Shown here piece after piece: positions 22,798 through 28,928 of a stretch of 28,928 nt of DNA. The position numbers and the translations under genes are program-made. Each line of letters opens with the position of its first letter. Position 1 is the stretch's first letter. Under the pieces are notes generated by a model. The model saw nothing but the letters and a program-made list of their open reading frames with translations. It did no database searches and was not told the DNA's origin. Source of the DNA: G963674505 sp964575975 (lineage in GTDB: Bacteria > Desulfobacterota > Desulfobacteria > Desulfobacterales > SKZT01). Where the stretch lies: contig CAZNTU010000058.1 of the NCBI GenBank assembly GCA_964575975.1, positions 1-28,928 on the forward strand, given 5' to 3'.

Positions 22798-23394
22798 ATG
22801 ATACGGATACTTTTCATATTGGCGACCATGCCATATCTCGTTTCGGGTCCAATGACTCGGCCAAACATTGCTCTTTGCCAAAGTCCGCCGGCAACCGTCG
22901 AATTGTCGATTTCCTCCGAGGCGATTCGGCTTTTGGAGAAAAGCCGGAAAGAGACCTGTTCCGTTTGCATCGATAATTTGCGGGAGGAAGCGTTCGGCAT
23001 CCTTACCGAATCCATGAGACCGTACACGAGATTGTCCGCGGGAAAAAACTGCCCGCTCGTCTTCTCCAAGGATGACGGCGAACCGGAATTCCAACCCGTC
23101 TGTTACGCCGAAATCTCGGACCCTTCCGACCGCGCTTCCGATCTTCCCGTTCTGATTTTCCGATTTCACACGAGAGACCGGCACATGATCGGAATTTCCC
23201 CCGAAGATTTCACGAACGATACGATCGCCGACTTCATCTTTTCGGCCCCCCGAGACGCGGTTTTCCATGGCGTGATCGAACTGGTTCCGTTTCGGTACGG
23301 CGACGGTCCGACCTTTATATATTTCGACGAAACCAACCGCCTCGCGATTCAGTGCCGCATTCTGGAAATCGAAACGATAGAATGCTCGCCCTAA
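22798..23394 (+). CDS. Cysteine-rich secreted protein, unknown function
   Basis: A 198-residue protein with a probable signal peptide (MIRILFILATMPYLVSG). I recognise no family. The mature region has seven cysteines (in LCQS, CSVC, NCPL, VCYA, QCRI and ECSP), consistent with disulfides in the periplasm. A mixed strand/helix pattern is visible, including EDFTNDTIADFIF and PTFIYFDE. The frame opens to 22720, but the ATG at 22798 gives a clean signal peptide and has GGGAG just upstream. It follows the DUF4105 gene by 142 bp on the same strand and converges on the DUF421 gene. Confidence 0.6.
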   Translation: MIRILFILATMPYLVSGPMTRPNIALCQSPPATVELSISSEAIRLLEKSRKETCSVCIDNLREEAFGILTESMRPYTRLSAGKNCPLVFSKDDGEPEFQPVCYAEISDPSDRASDLPVLIFRFHTRDRHMIGISPEDFTNDTIADFIFSAPRDAVFHGVIELVPFRYGDGPTFIYFDETNRLAIQCRILEIETIECSP

Positions 23395-23455
23395 GGCCGC
23401 CGCTTCGGACGAGCCCGAAGAAAAGCCCGGCGGCAAAGCCGCGCAGGACGGATAT

Positions 23456-23974
23456 TCAGGTTTCGGGAGTCTCGATATCGCCGATACTGGAGCTTATGAC
23501 CGCTTTGTCCGGGCGGGGCAGAACGCTGAAGGATCCGTCTGTTTCCAATACAACCGCCTCCACCTTCTCGAGATCGATTATTCCGTCGCGGCGGATCACG
23601 GCCATGATCTCCCCGTGCTCCACGCGCTCTTTCCTCATGTTTTTTTCGACGAAGGATCCGCGATAGAAGACGATGGTGGGATGACTGGTCACCAATCCGT
23701 GAAACCAAGAGGAGCGAATCTCGAGCCAGGCTACGGCGAACTGAAGAACGATCAGCAAGGCCAAAGCCGCAAGTCCGTCCACGAGGGTCGGTTTGGATGG
23801 AAGAATCGTAGTGGCCAGCGTCGATCCGAAAGCCACCGTGACGATAAAATCGAAAGCGTTCATGCTGGAGAGGGTGCGCTTGCCCGAAATCCGCAAGAAC
23901 ACCACCAGTCCGACATACGTCAAAACGCCGACCGTCAGTACCCGTAAAAGATTTTCCCAACCGGCAAAGAACAT
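23456..23974 (-). CDS. DUF421 (YetF-type) membrane protein
   Basis: A 172-residue DUF421 protein. Three hydrophobic segments (about residues 8-28, 40-58 and 64-84) are followed by the cytoplasmic domain. The signatures are RISGKRTLSSMNAFDFIVTV and, in the cytoplasmic part, HPTIVFYRGSF and EHGEIMAVIRRDGI. The family is widespread in bacteria and poorly understood. The ATG at 23974 is chosen over the longer open frame because a perfect AAAGGAGG ribosome site lies just before it and the first membrane segment begins there. Gene order gives no functional partner. Confidence 0.9.
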   Translation of the reverse strand: MFFAGWENLLRVLTVGVLTYVGLVVFLRISGKRTLSSMNAFDFIVTVAFGSTLATTILPSKPTLVDGLAALALLIVLQFAVAWLEIRSSWFHGLVTSHPTIVFYRGSFVEKNMRKERVEHGEIMAVIRRDGIIDLEKVEAVVLETDGSFSVLPRPDKAVISSSIGDIETPET

Positions 23975-24376
23975 TTGGACCTCCTTTTTTCTATTATAGG
24001 AAAAAGAAAATGGAATAGACATGGAGCCAATGCGGTAAATGCATTCGAAAACTGCGGTAAGGCGCAAAAACAACACGCCAATCTCGCGAAAGAACGACAA
24101 TGGACGGAAGAAGCCCCTCGATCTCCTGATTCGTGTCCTTTTGCCGTAAAAATAATCGCTTCCAGGTATTGCGAGCGTTCGAAGGACACATAGAATGGAT
24201 TTTATATGTTTGCGATTTTCCAAGCGAGGAAAAGCCAGTTACGCTCGTCGGACGAGAGTCCCCAGTTCTTCCCCGCGCGACCTCGCACGCAATCGGAAAA
24301 TGCACTGGCGCTTCTCCAAAACGAATAAAAACCGCCTTCCGTGAAAAAGACAATGAGCGGAATGAAAGGAGCCTTT
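23975..24376. other. Divergent intergenic region
   Basis: About 400 bp between the DUF421 gene and the sorbosone-dehydrogenase-like gene. On the minus strand a perfect -10 hexamer TATAAT lies at 23998-23993, close to the DUF421 start, but no good -35 box was found at 16-18 bp. No frame with a good ribosome site or recognisable product was seen. Confidence 0.6.
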
Positions 24377-25699
24377 ATGCAGCCGAAGATTGTCGGGGTC
24401 GCTTTAATTTTTTTATCCTTTTTATCGGGATGTTCCCACGATGCGGAGTTTCCCGTATCGGCCGGCATCGGTCCCGACCCGGTCCTTCCGCCTCCGCCGA
24501 AGGTTCTGATTCCCACCGTGAAAATCGCGCCCGCGAAAGGATGGCCCGGCGGCGAAAAACCCTTGGCCGCTCAGGGATTGACCGTCACCGCCTTCGCCGA
24601 CGGACTGGACCACCCTCGCTGGCTCTACGTGCTTCCCAACGGCGACGTGCTCGTGGCCGAAACCAACGCGCCGCCCAAGCCCGAAGACTACAAGGGCCTT
24701 AAAGGATGGATAATGAAAAGGGCGATGAAAATCGCGGGCGCGGGGGGGCCAAGCGCCAATCGCATTTCATTGCTGCGGGACACGGACGGCGACGGGGAGG
24801 CAGATTTTCGTTCCGTTTTTCTGGACGGGCTAAACTCTCCGTTCGGAATGGAACTGGTAGGAAACGATTTTTACGTCGCCAATACGGGCTCCATCGTGCG
24901 TTTTCCATATACCGAGGGACAAACGCGAATCGCGGCTCCGGGAGTTGAAATAATGAAATTGCCCGCAGGTCCGATCAACCGCCATTGGACACGCAACATC
25001 CTCGCCGCCCCGGACGGGAAGAAACTTTACGCCACGGTCGGTTCCAACAGCAACGTGGGCGAGAAAGGCTTGGACAAAGAGCAGGGGCGCGCGGCCGTCT
25101 GGCAGTTGGACCTCGACACGGGACGCGGCCGAATATTCGCCTTCGGCTTGCGCAATCCCAACGGCCTGGCCTGGGAACCAGAGACCGGAGTATTGTGGAC
25201 GACCGTCAACGAGCGCGACGAACTCGGAAGCGACCTTGTCCCCGACTTTTTGACCACGGTGAAGGAGAACGGGTTTTACGGATGGCCGTACAGCTATTTC
25301 GGGCAACACGTGGATTCGAGGGTGAATCCGCCGCGCCCGGATCTGGTCGAAACGGCCATCGTCCCGGATTACGCATTGGGAAATCACACCTCGTCTCTCG
25401 GTCTGGCCTCCTCGAAAGGCGCGGCGTTGACCGGACGTTTCGAAAACGGAATGTTTGTCGGCCAGCACGGCTCGTGGAACAGGAAGCCTCCCAGCGGATA
25501 CAAGGTGATTTTCGTTCCGTTTGAAAATGGCCGGCCTATCGGAGATCCTATCGACGTGCTGACCGGCTTTCTCAGCGAAGACGGCGACGCGCTGGGCCGT
25601 CCGGTCGGGGTGGCGATAGACGGGCAAGGCGCCTTGCTCGTGGCCGACGACGTGGGCAACATCGTTTGGAGGGTCGCCGCCTCGGAAAACGCTCCCTGA
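24377..25699 (+). CDS. Sorbosone dehydrogenase-like (GSDH family) lipoprotein
   Basis: A 440-residue exported six-bladed propeller protein of the glucose/sorbosone dehydrogenase family. It begins with a lipoprotein signal whose lipobox is LSGC (cysteine near residue 19). The propeller starts about residue 55 with GLTVTAFADGLDHPRWLYVL. RDTDGDGEAD resembles a calcium loop. PINRHWTRNILAAPDG, FGLRNPNGLAWEP, NGFYGWPYSYFG and GQHGSWNRKPPSGY are typical of the sorbosone dehydrogenase-like branch. Members oxidise sugars or aldehydes with pyrroloquinoline quinone; the true substrate and cofactor use are not shown by the sequence. An open frame extends to a GTG at 24341. The ATG at 24377 has AAAGGAG at good spacing and gives a clean lipoprotein signal. 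It probably sits on the periplasmic side of a membrane. Confidence 0.9.
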   Translation: MQPKIVGVALIFLSFLSGCSHDAEFPVSAGIGPDPVLPPPPKVLIPTVKIAPAKGWPGGEKPLAAQGLTVTAFADGLDHPRWLYVLPNGDVLVAETNAPPKPEDYKGLKGWIMKRAMKIAGAGGPSANRISLLRDTDGDGEADFRSVFLDGLNSPFGMELVGNDFYVANTGSIVRFPYTEGQTRIAAPGVEIMKLPAGPINRHWTRNILAAPDGKKLYATVGSNSNVGEKGLDKEQGRAAVWQLDLDTGRGRIFAFGLRNPNGLAWEPETGVLWTTVNERDELGSDLVPDFLTTVKENGFYGWPYSYFGQHVDSRVNPPRPDLVETAIVPDYALGNHTSSLGLASSKGAALTGRFENGMFVGQHGSWNRKPPSGYKVIFVPFENGRPIGDPIDVLTGFLSEDGDALGRPVGVAIDGQGALLVADDVGNIVWRVAASENAP

Positions 25700-25825
25700 A
25701 AAAACTCCTTTTCATTCGACATTGTCCCCGAAACAATTGCATTCCTCCGCCGAAGAGGATTCAAGTCGGGCCCGCTTTTTCGAATGATTCGCTCCGAACG
25801 ACGGGAAAATACGATTGTCACCCCA

Positions 25826-25854
25826 TTGAGGAGAGTCGCCCATAATTCTAAAAT
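25826..25854 (+). promoter_or_regulatory. Putative promoter of the YtxH-like gene
   Basis: TTGAGG (25826-25831), 17 bp, and TAAAAT (25849-25854, five of six matches), ending 45 bp before the ATG at 25900. Confidence 0.45.
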
Positions 25855-25899
25855 TCCATGAGTTATTTCGCAAATCAACTATCAACAAGGGAGGTAATT

Positions 25900-26232
25900 A
25901 TGGGAAGACATAACGGATCGGAATCGCCCGTGTGGTATTTTTTTCTGGGAGGCGTTCTGGGAACTGCCGTGGCGATGCTTTTCGCCCCCAAGTCCGGGGA
26001 AAAGACGCGGAAGTACATAGGAGAAAAGGCGAGCGAAGGCAAAGAGGCGGTCGAACGAGGCATGGAAAGCGTGCGGAATCAGGTCTACCGGTACAGGGAA
26101 AAGGCCGCCGGGGAGGGCAAGAGCTTCGCCGAAAAAGGCAAGGACATTGTCGAGAAGGAAAAGGAAATGGTCGCCGCAGCCATAGAAGCGGGAATTCGAA
26201 CCTACAAGGAAAAGCGCAAGTCCGGCGTTTAA
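25900..26232 (+). CDS. YtxH-domain protein
   Basis: A 110-residue protein with one N-terminal membrane segment (WYFFLGGVLGTAVAMLFAP, about residues 11-29). The YtxH signature APKSGEKTRKYIGEKA follows, then a long charged helix with glutamate-lysine rich heptads to the end. The family is linked to general stress in Gram-positive bacteria and is common in many phyla; its role is unclear. The ATG at 25900 has a strong GGGAGG ribosome site. A promoter-like sequence lies just upstream, so it may be transcribed alone. Confidence 0.85.
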   Translation: MGRHNGSESPVWYFFLGGVLGTAVAMLFAPKSGEKTRKYIGEKASEGKEAVERGMESVRNQVYRYREKAAGEGKSFAEKGKDIVEKEKEMVAAAIEAGIRTYKEKRKSGV

Positions 26233-26739
26233 CAAGGCCCTTTTTCGGCTTTCCCGTTCGGTAGGCGCAACCCCCTGTGCCGTGTCGCAAATCCGACGTC
26301 AATGAAGATGCCCCGCGCCGAAGGGCTGACGATCGATAATCAATATAAGGACGGACAGAGCTTCGATGTAACGGTTGTAAAGGGGGTATGGATATTACGG
26401 ACGCGGCGTATCTTTGGCCGCGTACCGTTTTGCGGCCAAAAAGCTTCGCGGACCTGCCTGTCCGATTGCGTATCCCAACTGGTTCGGCAACTCCTTCCCG
26501 CCAGTACTAGGGAAGGCCGAGGTGCCTCATGTCCATTCCCGCCGGGATTTGCGGGAATAAAGCAATCCCGATCATTGCGCATTTTTCAGATAATCCTTGA
26601 CCATCATTCGAACGCATGTTAGAACCACCCTCGATATGAATATGCTCGCACGGGAACTTGCGAGATAAAGCATTGCGTTGAAAAAAAATCCTTAAAACTC
26701 AACGCGGGTGCAATCTGTGCGGCCATTGCAAGTCGAAAA
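26233..26739. other. Intergenic region with a cluster of hairpins
   Basis: About 500 bp without a supported gene. It contains a series of inverted repeats: TTTGGCCGC/GCGGCCAAA (26413-26440), CCTTCCC/GGGAAGG and TTCCCGC/GCGGGAA (between about 26490 and 26560), CTCGCA/TGCGAG (about 26645-26664) and GCGTTGA/TCAACGC (26675-26705), the last just ahead of tRNA-Leu. None has a clear terminator T tract. The density suggests repeat-derived or structured sequence. A 106-codon frame at 26302-26622 has no ribosome site or recognisable product. Confidence 0.55.
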
Positions 26740-26824
26740 GCCCGGGTGGCGGAACAGGTAGACGCAAGGGACTTAAAATCCCTCGGCGCTAAGCGCTGTA
26801 CGAGTTCAAGTCTCGTCCCGGGCA
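26740..26824 (+). tRNA. tRNA-Leu (anticodon TAA)
   Basis: An 85-base class II tRNA. The acceptor stem pairs GCCCGGG (26740-26746) with CCCGGGC (26817-26823), with A at the discriminator position. The anticodon stem AGGGA/TCCCT holds the loop CTTAAAA, anticodon TAA at 26774-26776. A long variable arm (GGCGCTAAGCGC region) is typical of leucine tRNA, and the T arm is ACGAG/CTCGT around TTCAAGT. The 3' CCA is not encoded. The gene serves as the insertion site of the element to its right. Confidence 0.96.
26801..26824. other. Candidate attachment site (attL) in the 3' end of tRNA-Leu
   Basis: The integrase gene converges on the tRNA and ends within its T loop, so the recombination core is expected in the T arm and acceptor stem, the usual place for tyrosine integrases. 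No second copy of this sequence is found in the window, so the other end of the element lies to the right, outside it. The exact core is inferred. Confidence 0.55.
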
Positions 26825-27936
26825 CTCGATGAATAAAGGGTTTCGGCGTTTTCGGCCGTGGCCCTTTTTTCTTTTGATTTGCCGATTGTGCCCGAAACTG
26901 TGCCCGCCCGGCATTCCAGGTAAAGCTGGTGCTTCTCGGACGCGAGCTTCAGGTCGGCGTCGTTCACGATGTTGTAGCGATCAAAAACAGATCTTGTTTT
27001 GTGGCCTGAAATCATCATTGCGACCAGTTCGGGGATGCCCGCCCTGACCATGTTACGGACTGCGGTCCGACGCATGTCGTGGAAAAGCCTCTCGCCTATT
27101 CCGATATTTTCGCATGCCTTCTTCCAGACGAACCTAATGTCTTTGATCTTCCCGGTACCGCGACGATTTGCAAAAACATATGGCAACTTGCCGCCGGACT
27201 TCTTATAAATCTCCCACTGCCGTTGCACCACTTCCTCCAGTTCCTCGTCCAAATAAATGGTCCTGGCGTCATCGTTTTTTGTTTCCCCGGCATCTATGCG
27301 AACAATTCCTTGTTCCCTGTCAACCTGTTGCCAAGATAAGTCGGAAATTTCGGAAAAACGCCATCCAGTCTTGTAGGCGAAGGTCACAAAACCTTTCAGG
27401 TATTCGGGCAGATTGTCCCTCAACGCGAGGAACTGATCGTGTTCGAAAAAACCTTTTCTGACGTTTTTTTCCTTCAGCATCGGGATATGCGGTACCCTGT
27501 CGACCAGCGGCGGCGTCTGCTCCGACCCCAGGTTCAACATGCGCTTTAGAGCCGCCAGCTCGCGGTTTACCGTTGCGTTTTCGGCACCTTCTTCGATCCT
27601 CTTTTCGATGTATTCTTTTATTCTCGGCGTCGTGATATCGACTGCCCTGTTCCCCTCGAAGAATTCGTTTAGATGCTTTACGCTCCTTTCCGCCCGGACG
27701 AGAGACTTTCTCTTGTTGATTCTGTAGTCTCGCAAAAAATCCTGGGACAGTTGGTCGAAGGTGACCTTTTCGAACAGGATGCCCGGAATCTTTCCCTCGG
27801 CGATCTCGCCCTCTCGCTTGGCCAGCAATCTTGTGGCCACCATCTTCTTCGTGCTTTTCGAACTCTCCCTGTAGCTTTTTCCGTTCTTGTAATACTTGAT
27901 CCAGTAGGTGTCGCCTCGCTTATAAATACTTCCCAT
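26806..27936 (-). CDS. int: Tyrosine-type site-specific integrase
   Basis: A 376-residue phage/genomic-island integrase. The N-terminus (MGSIYKRGDTYWIKYYKNGK) is the arm-binding domain of Arm-DNA-bind type, and a SAM-like core-binding domain follows (about residues 60-150). The catalytic domain shows the first arginine in KTGWRFSEIS, HDMRRTAVRNM (HxxR) and SGHKTRSVFDRYNI with the final histidine and the nucleophile tyrosine. The ATG at 27936 has GGAGG upstream; the frame opens a little further. Its last five codons and stop are the complement of the tRNA-Leu 3' end, the stop falling in the T loop. It catalyses integration and excision of the element to the right. The active site looks complete. 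Confidence 0.93.
   Translation of the reverse strand: MGSIYKRGDTYWIKYYKNGKSYRESSKSTKKMVATRLLAKREGEIAEGKIPGILFEKVTFDQLSQDFLRDYRINKRKSLVRAERSVKHLNEFFEGNRAVDITTPRIKEYIEKRIEEGAENATVNRELAALKRMLNLGSEQTPPLVDRVPHIPMLKEKNVRKGFFEHDQFLALRDNLPEYLKGFVTFAYKTGWRFSEISDLSWQQVDREQGIVRIDAGETKNDDARTIYLDEELEEVVQRQWEIYKKSGGKLPYVFANRRGTGKIKDIRFVWKKACENIGIGERLFHDMRRTAVRNMVRAGIPELVAMMISGHKTRSVFDRYNIVNDADLKLASEKHQLYLECRAGTVSGTIGKSKEKRATAENAETLYSSSARDET
26835..26870 (+). terminator. Terminator downstream of tRNA-Leu
   Basis: AAAGGG (26835-26840) pairs with CCCTTT (26862-26867), with an inner CGGC/GCCG pairing, followed by a T-rich run. It starts 11 bp after the tRNA and lies antisense within the last codons of the integrase gene, so it belongs to the element side of the junction. 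Confidence 0.55.
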
Positions 27937-28020
27937 TCTTAACCTCCATCCCGACCTTGACGGGCGCAAGATGGATGCGACCATCCTACTCCAGTGCCCG
28001 TCCCGTTTCAACCTCGAATC

Positions 28021-28056
28021 CAAAAAAAATGCCCTTGGCCGAAACCAAGGGCATTT
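28021..28056 (-). terminator. Terminator downstream of the small gene in the element
   Basis: A perfect 12-bp stem, AAATGCCCTTGG (28027-28038) with CCAAGGGCATTT (28045-28056), around a 6-base loop. On the minus strand it is followed by a run of T. It lies 22 bp after the stop at 28079 and separates that gene from the integrase gene. Confidence 0.88.
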
Positions 28057-28078
28057 CCATCGTGAACTTATTCCAATG

Positions 28079-28312
28079 TTAGGCGATCCTTCTGAGGGAG
28101 CCGTCGCAATTGCAGAAATTCGCCTTAATGTAGTTTATGGTTTCCTTCGCATCGATTCCGTCCATGTTCGCGAGAATCCTTTCGATATGCCAGAAAGCTT
28201 TGTCGCTTGGATTCATCGGGTCAAACTCGAGATCGAAAAATAATACGAATATGAGTTGTACAATGAATTCATCCCAGCGAGGATGATCCGTTTGAAGCGT
28301 TGTCTTTTCCAT
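28079..28312 (-). CDS. Small protein of unknown function in the integrated element
   Basis: A 77-residue protein with no family I recognise. It is mostly helical, with a hydrophobic stretch VQLIFVLFFDLEFDP near residues 18-32 and CNC close to the C-terminus. The ATG at 28312 is preferred over one eight codons upstream because AAAGGAG lies 7 bases before it. A strong terminator follows. Its place between the integrase and an excisionase-like gene suggests an accessory gene of the element. Confidence 0.6.
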   Translation of the reverse strand: MEKTTLQTDHPRWDEFIVQLIFVLFFDLEFDPMNPSDKAFWHIERILANMDGIDAKETINYIKANFCNCDGSLRRIA

Positions 28313-28340
28313 TTTCGGCTCCTTTGAATTCTCCATAGGG

Positions 28341-28505
28341 TTAGTTGCTGAACTTGTTTCTCTGAATAAACGATTCTATGTCTTGCCGATCGATAAACAT
28401 TTTCCGCCCGACCTTGACGTACGGCAGCCTTCCGTCCCATATCTGGCTTCGCCAGTACCATTCTGTAGCACCTATTTCGGACACCATCTCCTTGATCGAG
28501 TACAT
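28341..28505 (-). CDS. Excisionase-like helix-turn-helix protein
   Basis: A 54-residue MerR-type winged helix protein: MYSIKEMVSEIGATEWYWRS then GRLPYVKVGRKMFIDRQDIE. This is the pattern of excisionase (Xis/AlpA-like) DNA-binding proteins, which steer the integrase towards excision. The start is uncertain. The ATG at 28505 begins the domain, but AGAGG is directly against it, too close for a normal ribosome site. A TTG at 28556 or a start further upstream (frame open to 28733) may be used, and the extra part has no recognisable domain. It lies 28 bp upstream of the small gene on the same strand, so the two may be co-transcribed. Confidence 0.7.
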   Translation of the reverse strand: MYSIKEMVSEIGATEWYWRSQIWDGRLPYVKVGRKMFIDRQDIESFIQRNKFSN

Positions 28506-28928
28506 CCTCTTATCGAAACCGTTTCCGCCTTTTTCTCCAGTCTCCTCTTTTCTCAACCTATATGACCCCCATATTAGCTCGTTACTCTTTTCCGCCAGGC
28601 CCCATTTCAACCCCGGCCTTCTCGAAATATTCCGATTGACACTCCGTTTGTCCCTGTCCCTTACTCCTTTCCGGCCCCACCCCCGGGCCTCTTCAAGAGT
28701 GTTATCTTTAGTCCCCCGCATATCGAACGCCAAGCGGTCCTTGATTCCCCGTTTAGTTTCCGAAAACGTTCCTGAAGCGGGCGCGTTTCCGGAATTCGTG
28801 TATAAGGCAGAACAATTACCGGGCCGATCGGCGTTTTCGTCAAAGAATTTGTTGGTTTAGGGGTTGGCCGTCGGACTTGGGTTTCGGACGCGTAGGTGCG
28901 CGAAACGGCGGAGAGCGTATATGGACAG
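28506..28928. other. Element interior with no supported gene
   Basis: About 420 bp to the window end. The excisionase frame is open on the minus strand to 28733, and other frames exist on both strands, but none shows a good ribosome site or a recognisable product. It is probably the control region of the element, or holds the start of a gene that continues outside. Confidence 0.5.

Noticed and set aside
22083..23436. Long minus-strand frames antisense to the DUF4105 and secreted-protein genes
   Set aside because: No domains. The plus-strand frames have signal peptides and family motifs (DUF4105) or a ribosome site.
24194..24343. About 49-codon frame upstream of the sorbosone-dehydrogenase-like gene
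   Set aside because: No ribosome site and a basic, low-complexity product without similarity to known families.
26302..26622. 106-codon frame upstream of tRNA-Leu
   Set aside because: No ribosome site, no domain, and it runs across several hairpins.

Overview
The window comes from a diderm (Gram-negative-type) bacterium of moderately high GC. Support for this includes an aspartate-semialdehyde dehydrogenase of the proteobacterial length class whose catalytic Cys135 and His274 fall at the same numbers as in the E. coli enzyme, a lipobox lipoprotein, and Sec-exported DUF3015 and DUF4105 proteins. I cannot place it in a phylum. Two runs of exactly 100 N are each flanked by the same 55 bases on both sides. 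That is the mark of a short-read, probably metagenomic, scaffold.

Layout from left to right. (1) 37-6012, plus strand: two dynamin-like GTPases in tandem and a CoA-disulfide-reductase/rhodanese fusion, closely spaced. They are followed by asd (6110-7228) with its own promoter and terminator. (2) 7352-7989, minus: a VapBC-type toxin-antitoxin pair. (3) 8071-15381, minus: a seven-gene operon with ATGA overlaps or short gaps, read as zinc-finger/B-box membrane protein, PH-like membrane protein, small B-box membrane protein, DUF4129 protein, DUF4350 protein, MoxR AAA+ ATPase and DUF58 protein. It looks like an envelope-associated MoxR chaperone system. (4) 15503-15602: assembly gap 1, touching a truncated PIN toxin gene and its intact antitoxin gene (minus). 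(5) 16477-19543: PaaI-type thioesterase (plus), cobyrinate a,c-diamide synthase (minus) and a divergent alpha/beta hydrolase (plus). (6) 19744-19843: assembly gap 2, then a structured, terminator-bearing leader in front of the DUF3015 and DUF4105 exported-protein genes, and a cysteine-rich secreted protein. (7) DUF421 membrane protein (minus), sorbosone-dehydrogenase-like lipoprotein (plus) and YtxH-like protein (plus). (8) tRNA-Leu(UAA) at 26740-26824 with a tyrosine integrase converging on it, a small unknown gene and an excisionase-like gene. This is the left end of an integrated element that runs out of the window.

How the genes fit together. The GTPase pair with a thiol/CoA redox enzyme may be a membrane-remodelling unit with a redox partner. 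The MoxR operon pairs a soluble ATPase with a DUF58 substrate/adaptor and several membrane proteins carrying cytosolic zinc-binding heads. The DUF3015-DUF4105 pair seems to be controlled at the RNA level: a possible leader RNA lies upstream, and a 15-bp terminator-like hairpin overlaps the signal-peptide codons of the second gene. The strongest leads for something undescribed are that leader/hairpin arrangement, the dynamin pair plus CoA-disulfide reductase, and the zinc-finger additions to the MoxR cluster.
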